NCBI GenBank assembly: GCA_965222505.1
Contig: OZ244956.1
Coordinates: forward strand, 3,844,001-3,908,000
Length of the DNA: 64,000 bases
Direction of reading: 5' to 3'
Source: G965222505 sp965222505
Lineage (GTDB): Bacteria; Bacteroidota; Rhodothermia; Rhodothermales; DATKEJ01
Each line of letters starts with the position of its first letter. The first letter of the stretch is position 1. The notes under the pieces are model-generated. The model made no database searches. It saw only the letters and a program-made list of their open reading frames with translations, and had not been told where the DNA came from. The position numbers and the translations under genes were made by a program. Below are positions 24,316 through 31,451 of this stretch, in pieces.

Positions 24316-25689
24316 ATGCGTATTCTCTTCCTGGCGACCCTGCTCGGCCTGGCTTTCGGCATCGCCCAGGCGCAGCCCGACACGATGCACTTTCAGGGTC
24401 AGTTCCTCGACGGCTCCGGGCAACCCCTGGCCGATGGCACCTACAGTGCCACCTTCATTTTGTGTAGATCAGGTTGTACGGTTGAAGTATGGTCCGAGAC
24501 CAAAAACGTGACGCTGACCGACGGGGTGCTGAGCACCGAACTCGGCAGCAGTACCTCCCTCAACAGCCTGCCGTTTGACGTTGAGTACCATCTCAAAACC
24601 ACACTCAACGGCACGACCTATCCAGCCCAGATGCTCACCTCTTCTCCGTATGCCTTCTATGCCCATACGACTGAAGACCTTATTCTTCCGATGGATCTGT
24701 TCGGCACGGAGGGTATGAATCTGTTCAGAGTTAGTCGTCAAGGAACAGAATATGGGCGCGCCATCAACGGAAATACACGCCACGGTATCGGAGTTTATGG
24801 TTATGTCTCGAATGGTGTCCCCGCGCTGGAGACATCAAGTGATAGTATCGGCGTTATGGGCTTGAATGCGCACCATTCAGGCAAGGGCATCGGGGTGTAC
24901 GGAGAGAGTTGGTCTTCCGACGGGTATGCCGGATATTTCGAGGGTGGGCAAGGGGTGGTCCTGGCGGGGGACGGCGGTACACATGACAACGGGATCATCC
25001 GATCCGATCCGGGTGAGGTCAGCAGCGATCTCGTCTTCTATGCCAATGATGACTTCGCCATTCACCTCGACGACAACGACGACGAAACCGGCCAGTTCAC
25101 CATCGTCGATGGGGCGGACGTCGGCATCTTCGCCGTGCGCGAAGACGGTATCATCACCACCGATTTGATTCTTGATGGGGCCGGGGACAACGGCAACATC
25201 CGCTCCAACCCGACCGATGGCGACAGCGATCTGGTGCTCTACACCAACGATCTCATCTCCATCCACCTCGACGACAACGCCGACCAGAGCAACAGCTATT
25301 TCAGCATTGTCAACGGCGGCAACGATGAGGTCTTCCGCGTCGAAGAAAACGGCACCGTCAAGGTCGAAGGCACCACGGTCCACACCTCGGACCGCAACCG
25401 GAAAGAAGCCTTCCGGCTGGTCGATACCCAACAGGTGCTCGAACGCGTGGCGGAGATGCCGATGATGGAGTGGGCCTACAAGGGGCAATCGGTGCGGCAC
25501 CTGGGGCCGATGGCGCAGGATTTTTTTGCGGCATTTGGATTGGGCGAGGGGGAGACGACCATCTCTGCGGTCAATGCCGACGGGGTGGCGCTGGCGGCCA
25601 TTCAGGCGCTGTACCGGGAAAACCGGGACCTCCGCCGCCGGCTTGAACGGCTGGAGGCGGTGCTGGGGGAACATGAGACGGGGCATTGA
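24316..25689 (+). CDS. Exported modular protein B with C-terminal S74 intramolecular chaperone domain
   Basis: The 457-residue protein has a signal peptide (to about 20), the shared N-terminal domain (MHFQGQFLDGSGQPLADGTY to YPAQMLTSSPYAFYA), then GIGVYGYVSNG, SIGVMGLNAHHSGKGIGVYG and DGYAGYFEGGQGVV repeats. Two units with NGNIRSNPTDGDSDLVLYTND-like sequence follow, a beta-helix-type shaft. The last 95 residues are an S74 domain: SDRNRKEAFRLVD (Ser-Asp cleavage site with a downstream Lys), MMEWAYKGQSVRHLGPMAQD and a terminal coiled coil (IQALYRENRDLRRRLERLE). In phage tailspikes this domain trimerises the fibre and then cuts itself off. It starts 32 bp after protein A. Confidence 0.85.
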   Translation: MRILFLATLLGLAFGIAQAQPDTMHFQGQFLDGSGQPLADGTYSATFILCRSGCTVEVWSETKNVTLTDGVLSTELGSSTSLNSLPFDVEYHLKTTLNGTTYPAQMLTSSPYAFYAHTTEDLILPMDLFGTEGMNLFRVSRQGTEYGRAINGNTRHGIGVYGYVSNGVPALETSSDSIGVMGLNAHHSGKGIGVYGESWSSDGYAGYFEGGQGVVLAGDGGTHDNGIIRSDPGEVSSDLVFYANDDFAIHLDDNDDETGQFTIVDGADVGIFAVREDGIITTDLILDGAGDNGNIRSNPTDGDSDLVLYTNDLISIHLDDNADQSNSYFSIVNGGNDEVFRVEENGTVKVEGTTVHTSDRNRKEAFRLVDTQQVLERVAEMPMMEWAYKGQSVRHLGPMAQDFFAAFGLGEGETTISAVNADGVALAAIQALYRENRDLRRRLERLEAVLGEHETGH

Positions 25690-25704
25690 ATGAATTGCAA
25701 CAAC

Positions 25705-25724
25705 GGACCGATCGAGACCGGTCC
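25705..25724. repeat. Hairpin GGACCG/CGGTCC followed by CTAC
   Basis: This is closely related to the hairpin at 23137: the edges are the same and the loop reads ATCGAGAC. It lies just after the stop of protein B. Confidence 0.55.
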
Positions 25725-25747
25725 CTACAAGGGCGGGGACGGGATAT

Positions 25748-25761
25748 CCCGCATGTGCGGG
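25748..25761. repeat. Hairpin CCCGCATGTGCGGG, copy 1
   Basis: A 14-bp near-palindrome, identical to that at 27807-27820, between genes of the accessory block. Confidence 0.5.
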
Positions 25762-25829
25762 ATGGGTTATGGCGTTAGGGGATGTTACCTTTACCTCTCC
25801 GATCTATCCACCCTGATCCTCCTTATATC

Positions 25830-26711
25830 ATGTACACTACGAAACGACATATCGCTTTACTATCTTTTTGGACGATGGCACTGGCGCCGGTTCTCCAGGC
25901 ACAACCATTGGAATATCCCACGCTGGGGTTGGCCTTCGAGGTGCTTGATGGATGGGTGGGGCAGGAGACGGACGGCGGTTACATGATGGGCCATCAAACC
26001 ATCCCCGGCATGATTTTACTCACACCGCATCAGGCGAGTAGCCTCGATGAACTTCGCGCTGAGGCGCAGGCCGGTTTGCATGATGAGCAAGGTACCCAGC
26101 TTCAACTGGTCGATGCCGTACAGGACTTTGGCAAGCGCGGCGTTCGGGCGGATATGCAGGGTTGGGTAGAAGGCACTCCGGCCAAAGCGCACGTGATCGG
26201 GTTGATGTCTCCACACGGTGGGGGGCTCACCATCATGGCCCTCGTTGCCGAAGCGGAGTTCAGTGCGGCGTATCGTTCCTACGCCGAAACGGTTGCCCAA
26301 AGCGTTGTTTTCTCCAAACCCGAAATTCCGCCGGTGGTGGATGAATGGACGGCGACCCTTTTGAATTACCGGCTCACCTACCTCGATAGCTACAGCAGCA
26401 ATACGGCAGGGGGAGGCGGTTATTCCCAGGAGGAAACCATCGACTTGTGTAACGGCTATTTTCTCTACAACAACACCGATGTGAATGCCTTCGGGCAGTA
26501 TGCCGGCATGAACAGCCAGCAGCGCGGGAACGGCGCGTGGGAGGTCATTTCCAATGGTGCCGACGGAGCAGTACTGGTGCTGCGTTTTCGGGACGGAAGT
26601 GAAAAGTCCTATGACCTCGGCTGGGAAGACGGCAAAACCTACCTGAACGGCTACCGCTATTTCCGCACCGGCATGAACGACATCGCCGACCATCGCCCCA
26701 ATTGTCAATAA
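25830..26711 (+). CDS. Exported protein of unknown function
   Basis: I place the start at the ATG at 25830, which gives a signal peptide ending near residue 24 (VLQAQ); the frame is open to 25782. The 293-residue protein has a first half with LGLAFEVLDGWVGQETDGGYMMG and a patterned alpha/beta region (HVIGLMSPHGGGLTIMALV). A second half is rich in aromatic and Gly residues (SNTAGGGGYSQEETIDLCNGYFLYNN) and ends in YDLGWEDGKTYLNGYRYFR. Single Cys residues near the LCNGYF motif and the C-terminus could pair. I do not recognise the family. The next gene begins 11 bp downstream, so they are likely cotranscribed. Confidence 0.6.
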   Translation: MYTTKRHIALLSFWTMALAPVLQAQPLEYPTLGLAFEVLDGWVGQETDGGYMMGHQTIPGMILLTPHQASSLDELRAEAQAGLHDEQGTQLQLVDAVQDFGKRGVRADMQGWVEGTPAKAHVIGLMSPHGGGLTIMALVAEAEFSAAYRSYAETVAQSVVFSKPEIPPVVDEWTATLLNYRLTYLDSYSSNTAGGGGYSQEETIDLCNGYFLYNNTDVNAFGQYAGMNSQQRGNGAWEVISNGADGAVLVLRFRDGSEKSYDLGWEDGKTYLNGYRYFRTGMNDIADHRPNCQ

Positions 26712-26722
26712 CCCCAACCCCC

Positions 26723-27628
26723 ATGATCATGCGTGCCCTTCTCTTTCTGATCTGCTTTGGCCTGAGCATCTCTTCGGCCTCGGCCCAATCATTGGCCCGT
26801 TACGTGATTGGCAACGGCGGCGGCATCGTCTCGCATGCCAGTGGTGCCCAACTGCGTAGCACCATCGGGCAGCAGACAGCCGTCGGCATTGCGGATGCCG
26901 GGGCCAATGGTGAGTTGCGTTCCGGTTTCTGGTATGTGGTAGGCGCTTCCGTCAGCGGTGGCGTCCTGGCCCATTTGAACGTGTTTCTGGCCGGGCCGTA
27001 TAGCGGCGGGACGATGGGCACGGCCCTGCGTACCAGCGGCTTCATTCCATTGGCACAGCCCTACAACGATACCCCGTGGAATTATGCCGGTCCGGAGAGT
27101 GTAGGGGCCATTCCGGCAGACGTTGTGGACTGGGTGTTGGTTTCTCTGCGTACCGGCACGGATGCTGCTTCGGAAGTGGCCCGCCGCGCGGCTTTCGTCA
27201 AAGCCGACGGCACCGTGGTTGATCTTGACGGCACCAGCGATGTCCGGTTCGAGGGCCTCGCCGACGGTACCTACTACGTGGTCCTCGATCATCGCAATCA
27301 CCTCTCGGCCATGACGGATGCCGGGGTTAGCGCAGGGGTGTCTGCCCCGTGCACGGGCCTGTATTGCTTCGACTTTACCAGTTCAACAACCTTCGGCACG
27401 GCCGGGCAAAAAGATCTGGGCGGGGGCACTTTCGGCTTGTGGAGCGGCGATGGCGACCGCAACGGCAGTATAACAACCTTTGATTTTCTGAACGTATGGT
27501 TACCGGACAACGGCGGTCCGGCCGGATACAAGTACAGCGATTTTAACCTGGACAGTAACGTCACCTCCTTCGATTTCCTCCAGGCCTGGCTTCCGTCCAA
27601 CGGCCAGGCTTCGCAGGTGCCGAATTGA
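26723..27628 (+). CDS. Exported protein with dockerin-like calcium-binding tail
   Basis: The 301-residue product has a signal peptide (to about 22, SASA). Residues 25-75 (YVIGNGGGIVSHASG, TIGQQTAVG, RSGFWYV) match the short motif common at the start of Bacteroidota surface proteins. The middle part has VLAHLNVFLAGPYSGGTMGTALR and VLVSLRTGTDA, a beta-sandwich pattern. The last 60 residues hold two EF-hand-like loops, GDGDRNGSITTFDFLNVW and FNLDSNVTSFDFLQAW, a dockerin-type repeat that would bind calcium. The start is the ATG at 26723; the ATG at 26729 is equally possible. A cohesin partner is not visible in the window. Confidence 0.7.
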   Translation: MIMRALLFLICFGLSISSASAQSLARYVIGNGGGIVSHASGAQLRSTIGQQTAVGIADAGANGELRSGFWYVVGASVSGGVLAHLNVFLAGPYSGGTMGTALRTSGFIPLAQPYNDTPWNYAGPESVGAIPADVVDWVLVSLRTGTDAASEVARRAAFVKADGTVVDLDGTSDVRFEGLADGTYYVVLDHRNHLSAMTDAGVSAGVSAPCTGLYCFDFTSSTTFGTAGQKDLGGGTFGLWSGDGDRNGSITTFDFLNVWLPDNGGPAGYKYSDFNLDSNVTSFDFLQAWLPSNGQASQVPN

Positions 27629-27638
27629 ATTGGGCGTT

Positions 27639-27666
27639 GTAGGGACATGGCACACCATGTCCCTAC
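27639..27666. repeat. Perfect 12-bp hairpin GTAGGGACATGG/CCATGTCCCTAC
   Basis: The stem is perfect with loop CACA, 10 bp after the stop at 27628. There is no T tract, so it is a palindromic repeat rather than a standard terminator. Hairpins of this sequence type occur in many bacterial genomes. Confidence 0.7.
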
Positions 27667-27722
27667 GTAATGTGGATCATGTAACCCCTTGGAACCCAGC
27701 AACATAATCAAAATCCAAATTT

Positions 27723-27799
27723 CGCACGTCGCACGTCGCACGTCGCACGTCGCACGTCGCACGTCGCACGTCGCACGTCGCACGTCGCACGTCGCAAGT
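27723..27799. repeat. Tandem array of CGCACGT, ten perfect copies plus one variant
   Basis: Ten exact 7-bp units run from 27723 to 27792, followed by CGCAAGT (27793-27799). The perfect identity implies recent expansion by slippage. The unit equals one heptad of the inverted array at 14523. Unlike the other loci, there is only one arm. Confidence 0.95.
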
Positions 27800-27806
27800 C
27801 AAAAAC

Positions 27807-27820
27807 CCCGCATGTGCGGG
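27807..27820. repeat. Hairpin CCCGCATGTGCGGG, copy 2
   Basis: Identical to 25748-25761 and continuing in both cases with AT. It follows the CGCACGT array by 7 bp. Confidence 0.5.
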
Positions 27821-27889
27821 ATAGACGGCCCCGTCCGAAACCGGTAGATTGCTGAGGAAACCTGAATCCTCCTCTAATCTGCATTAGCC

Positions 27890-29395
27890 ATGTCTCGGAC
27901 TTGTTTGATCTTCTTGTTGTGCACCCTCGGTGTTTCCCCGCTTCTGGCGCAGGGGCCACGTATCATGGCCTATCAAGCCGTACTCGTCGATGGGGCCGGT
28001 GACCCCTATGCCGATGGGACCTACTCGGTCACCTTCAAACTCTATACGGTTGCCATCGGGGGCAGTGCCGTATGGACGGAGACCCAAAGCGTCACAACCA
28101 CCGACGGCGTATTCTCTGTCATTCTCGGCGAATCGGCACCCTTTGACGACGGTGATGATTTCGAGGTCGCCTTATGGTTGGAAGTGACCCAGGGGGCTAC
28201 GACGTTTCCCCGTCAAAAACTGACGGCCTCGCCCTATGCCATGGGGTTGAGTTTGCCTATCAGGGCCGAGAAGGAGGCAGGGTTGTTCGGTGGTTCGGGC
28301 CTGAGCATTCTGAATACTGCTACCACCGGCTTCAATTTCGGTATCGTCGGAGGGAGTGATTCCGATGCCGGTGTGGGTGTTGTGGGTGCGGTTGAGGTCA
28401 ATTCAGGGCAAGGCATCGGGGTATGGGGATTTAGCGATGCCGATGCCGGCACCGGTGTGCTTGCACAAAACTCCAGAAACTCTGGTGTCAACTACGGCCT
28501 CAAGGCCGAGGTAGACTCTGACGACGGCTTTTCCGGCTATTTCAAAGATGGGCGCGGGGTCTATATCGAAAAAGACAATGTAGACATCCCGGTTTTCGCA
28601 CAGAGCACGGACGACCTGCACGTGGCCTCTTCTGATGCCGTCATCGGCCTCTACGGCGACAACGGCGGCAACTGGGGTGGCGGTGTGGTGCTCGGCGAAC
28701 TGGCTGGGGGCTTACTGGTCGATAAATGGGCGATTGCCCGCCGCACGGCTGGCGGTGGCGGGGCCCTGCGGTTCACCTACGGATTAAACGCCGATTATGC
28801 CACCAATGCCACCATGATGGCCGTGCATCCCAACGGCGGGTTATCGGTAGGCACAACCGCTGTACCGTTCACGAACGGGTTGTTGGTCGAAGGCAATACC
28901 AAATTCAATGGTACGGTTCATATCGACAATGAGATTGCCTACACCACTCCCCAAACCCGGTATTTCTCCATTCATGGCCGTGGGTTCATCGAACCCAACG
29001 CCAACAGTTCGGCCAGCTCGAATCATGGCGGTCAGGCGCTGGTTTGTTTCGGCCCGGGGGCATCTTCATGTAACAATACCGCAGGGGTGTATTTGCCCCA
29101 GGGCGTCGTGGTAACGCAAATGCGTGCGATCATCGAAGACAACAGTTCGTCGGGCAACCTCTCGATCGACTTGTATCGGGTCCGCCTCACGGATAACAAC
29201 CACACGACGATGGCCTCGGTCACCTCTTCTGGTACACCCGGCGATTTTGCCACCTTGACGGACAATTCCATCTCCTCGTCCACCATCGATAACGAAAACT
29301 ACGCCTATTACGTCAGCACCACCATTCCGCAGGAACAGAGTCCTTTCTCTATCTACAACGTTCGCATCGCCTACACGGTGACAGGACCGCGATAG
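27890..29395 (+). CDS. Exported modular protein C: shared N- and C-terminal domains with GIGVWG repeats
   Basis: The 501-residue protein has a signal peptide (to about 19, LLAQ), then the shared N-terminal domain (IMAYQAVLVDGAGDPYADGTY to FPRQKLTASPYAMGL). A repeat region follows, with DAGVGVVGAVEVNSGQGIGVWG, AGTGVLAQNS, GLKAEVDSDDGFSGYFKDG and RGVYIEKD, and then a Gly-rich beta region. The C-terminal 130 residues (VYLPQGVVVTQMRAIIEDN, MASVTSSGTPG, SSSTIDNENYAYYV, VRIAYTVTG) parallel protein A. It ends with a 25-bp overlap into the convergent methyltransferase gene. Its role is probably as a surface fibre or adhesin, inferred from architecture only. Confidence 0.75.
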   Translation: MSRTCLIFLLCTLGVSPLLAQGPRIMAYQAVLVDGAGDPYADGTYSVTFKLYTVAIGGSAVWTETQSVTTTDGVFSVILGESAPFDDGDDFEVALWLEVTQGATTFPRQKLTASPYAMGLSLPIRAEKEAGLFGGSGLSILNTATTGFNFGIVGGSDSDAGVGVVGAVEVNSGQGIGVWGFSDADAGTGVLAQNSRNSGVNYGLKAEVDSDDGFSGYFKDGRGVYIEKDNVDIPVFAQSTDDLHVASSDAVIGLYGDNGGNWGGGVVLGELAGGLLVDKWAIARRTAGGGGALRFTYGLNADYATNATMMAVHPNGGLSVGTTAVPFTNGLLVEGNTKFNGTVHIDNEIAYTTPQTRYFSIHGRGFIEPNANSSASSNHGGQALVCFGPGASSCNNTAGVYLPQGVVVTQMRAIIEDNSSSGNLSIDLYRVRLTDNNHTTMASVTSSGTPGDFATLTDNSISSSTIDNENYAYYVSTTIPQEQSPFSIYNVRIAYTVTGPR

Positions 29396-30036
29396 GTGCG
29401 TCGCACGTACACCATCACTTGCCAGAAGAAGGTACTGGTTCGGTATCGGCGTTCAAAGCCTGCTTGTTTCAGCAGCGTGTCGACTTTTCCGGTGTCGTGG
29501 ATGTAGGCGCGGAAGGGGTTTTTTTGGAGGCGGTGCTTAAAGTTTTCCATTCGGAAGGCCAGACGGGTGAAGGCATTGGCCCTGGGAAAAACGAAACCAT
29601 AGAGGTGTCTGGCTTTGGCGGCAGAGTGGGCGACCAGTGCGTGAACATCTTCATAACAGCAAATCACCCGGTCCAGCGTGACTACATCGGCATCGGGTAG
29701 GGATTCTGAGAGCGAGACCAGGTCGCCGAGGTGGTAGGTGGCCCGGTCGGCATACCCGCGGGTCTTGGCTTCTTTGCGTGCCGTAGCCAGATAGGCCGCC
29801 GAGGCATCCACGCCGGTCACATGCGTCACGCCCTGCTGGATTAAGCCATGTTGTACGGCCCCGATGCCCCCGCCGATATCCAGGAGGGTCCGGCCGTTGA
29901 CGCCTTCAGCCGTCAGGGCCTCAAGTAACAGCCGGGTTGTTTTCTCCGGCCCATGTTTTTGGTACTGGGCCAGATCCTTTTGTGCCGATGTTTCATCGAA
30001 ATGGTACTCGCAGCCTTGTGTTGCGCAACATCCCAT
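29371..30036 (-). CDS. Class I SAM-dependent methyltransferase
   Basis: This 221-residue protein has motif I LLDIGGGIGAVQHGL (about 52-66), VTGVDASAAYL with the acidic end of beta2, and DVVTLDRVICCYEDVHALV as motif IV. The N-terminus (MGCCATQGCEYHFDETSAQKDL) contains three Cys residues. The arrangement recalls Mg-protoporphyrin O-methyltransferase-like proteins, but no pigment pathway is nearby. The substrate is not assignable. It overlaps protein C by 25 bp at its 3' end. A heptad-repeat array begins 4 bp from its start codon. Confidence 0.8.
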   Translation of the reverse strand: MGCCATQGCEYHFDETSAQKDLAQYQKHGPEKTTRLLLEALTAEGVNGRTLLDIGGGIGAVQHGLIQQGVTHVTGVDASAAYLATARKEAKTRGYADRATYHLGDLVSLSESLPDADVVTLDRVICCYEDVHALVAHSAAKARHLYGFVFPRANAFTRLAFRMENFKHRLQKNPFRAYIHDTGKVDTLLKQAGFERRYRTSTFFWQVMVYVRRTYRGPVTV

Positions 30037-30040
30037 TGGG

Positions 30041-30151
30041 ATTGGTGATTGGTAATTTATGATTGGTGATTAATGATTGGGCAGTATAGATCACAAATCA
30101 GAAACGAGCAAAGCGACTCACGCAGTAAATCACCAATGCCCAATCACCAAT
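30041..30151. repeat. Heptameric tandem repeat, ATTGGTG type, two arms
   Basis: The left arm is in 7-bp phase: ATTGGTG, ATTGGTA, ATTTATG, ATTGGTG, ATTAATG (30041-30075). The right arm at 30129-30149 reads ATCACCA, ATGCCCA, ATCACCA, the reverse-complement type. The 46-bp centre is unrelated. It fills the gap between the methyltransferase start and the acetyltransferase stop. Confidence 0.85.
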
Positions 30152-31372
30152 TTAGAACTCCCAATCCAGGTGAGGCTTTGGCAACCGAAGCGTCTTGTCC
30201 AGGGCTTTCAACAGGTTGTCCGGACCCGAGAGGGTATCGGTGATGGCCAGGCCGGTGGCGGGACGCACGCCGAACCAGAGCCGGGTGAATGCGCCCACCG
30301 ATGCCGTAAGGATGGGCAATGTGGGGTCGGTGCCGGGTTCGGCGCTGGAGGTCGGGCCGAGGGTAACCGTGTATTGCCCCGTCAGGCCACGCCAGGGCGC
30401 ATCATCCGGAAGGTAGGCGGTGATGGGATCATCCAGGTCCAGGTTGAACCGAGCCGCCGGATCCGGCAGTCGGGTCTCCGCCAGGCAGGCGTGCAGGTCA
30501 CAGATGCGGATTTGCCAGTAGGCCGAGGCTTTGTTGACCTGCTCGAATTTCGACTTCTCGGTGATTTGTTCGTGTTTGAACGGCTGCCGCAGGAAGTCCT
30601 GCATTTGGATGCCGCCAGGCTCACGCATCCGCACCAGTCGGATCTGATCGCCCAGCGATTTGATCAGGGCCATCAACTCCAGAAACTGATCCCGGTTTTG
30701 ATAGGCCATCGCGTTGATGGTGTACGGCCCGTGTTCTCCACCGGCTTCACCCCAGATGAAGTGCGTGAGGTGTTCACCGTCGCTGTACCCGAGGCCGAAG
30801 CCGTTGTCCGTCCAGCCCATTTCGGCACGGGCGATGGACGCGGGGTTCAGGTTGGCACGGCCGTGGGCCGGATGCCGGTGCAACAGGGCATGATGCACAC
30901 GCTTCCAATCGTCCAGAGTAAGCCGTTCCGGTACCCGGAAAGGGCGGTCAATTTGTAGCACCGCCGGGTCGAAGCTGAACCAATGTTCATAGGGGCCGGT
31001 GCCGAAGCCGAGGCGGTCGTAGTAGCCCTGCTCGAACATGCCTAGTGCGCTCACGGCTGCCCCTGCGGCAGCATCTCGGGCAACGCACATCGCCGTGAGT
31101 CGACCGGCCAGGGCTTGTTTGCGGGCAATACGGCTGGTGGTCACCGCCGTCACGCCGGACATCGACAGGTCTTGATTCAGGTAGCGGATGGTGCCGGGGG
31201 TGGTGCAAACCACACATTCGGGCGTATCGTTGAGGGTAGCTACCCAGGCGTTGGATTCACTCAGGAAATGATCCAGGGCCTCGGCGTGTTCGTCCTTTTT
31301 GATCCAATGGACCTCACGCCAGACGCGGTGGACCGCCTCGCGGTCGGTAGCCGGTTGGTATGGACGGAACAT
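30152..31372 (-). CDS. Eis-like GNAT N-acetyltransferase
   Basis: The 406-residue protein has the three-part layout of the Eis family: an N-terminal GNAT domain (about 1-150, with SGVTAVTTSRIARKQALAGRLT and SALGMFEQGYYDRLGFGTG, where ALGMFEQGYYDRLGFG is the diagnostic acetyl-CoA/active-site stretch), a second degenerate GNAT domain (about 155-290), and a C-terminal sterol-carrier-like domain (about 300-406, ITAYLPDDAPWRGLTGQYTV). Family members acetylate amines, including aminoglycosides and protein lysines. It lies downstream of trpB, in the same direction, separated by a heptad hairpin, so cotranscription is uncertain. Confidence 0.8.
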   Translation of the reverse strand: MFRPYQPATDREAVHRVWREVHWIKKDEHAEALDHFLSESNAWVATLNDTPECVVCTTPGTIRYLNQDLSMSGVTAVTTSRIARKQALAGRLTAMCVARDAAAGAAVSALGMFEQGYYDRLGFGTGPYEHWFSFDPAVLQIDRPFRVPERLTLDDWKRVHHALLHRHPAHGRANLNPASIARAEMGWTDNGFGLGYSDGEHLTHFIWGEAGGEHGPYTINAMAYQNRDQFLELMALIKSLGDQIRLVRMREPGGIQMQDFLRQPFKHEQITEKSKFEQVNKASAYWQIRICDLHACLAETRLPDPAARFNLDLDDPITAYLPDDAPWRGLTGQYTVTLGPTSSAEPGTDPTLPILTASVGAFTRLWFGVRPATGLAITDTLSGPDNLLKALDKTLRLPKPHLDWEF

Positions 31373-31383
31373 GATGATTGTTC

Positions 31384-31451
31384 ATTGGTGATTTGTGATT
31401 GATGATTTTGTGCCAATAAATTACCAATCACAAATCACCAATCATCAATTA
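31384..31451. repeat. Heptameric tandem repeat overlapping the trpB stop codon
   Basis: The left arm is ATTGGTG, ATTTGTG, ATTGATG (31384-31404). The right arm is ATTACCA, ATCACAA, ATCACCA, ATCATCA, ATTACAA (31420-31454). The arms pair over about 18 bases. The heptad ATTACAA contains the trpB stop codon (31449-31451, read on the minus strand as TAA), so the repeat has reached into the gene end. Confidence 0.85.

Noticed and set aside
27723..27799. Possible CRISPR array
   Set aside because: The repeats are 7 bp with no spacers, and no cas genes are present in the window.
27708..27959. Minus-strand frames encoding repeated RRATCDV units across 27298-27959
   Set aside because: They are translations of the CGCACGT array: seven is not a multiple of three, so every frame reads the same seven-residue period. 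No start context or partner supports a protein.
23189..29395. A prophage or contractile injection system in the accessory block
   Set aside because: Only fibre-like exported proteins are present; no capsid, sheath, baseplate, integrase or terminase genes are seen, and the proteins carry Sec signals.
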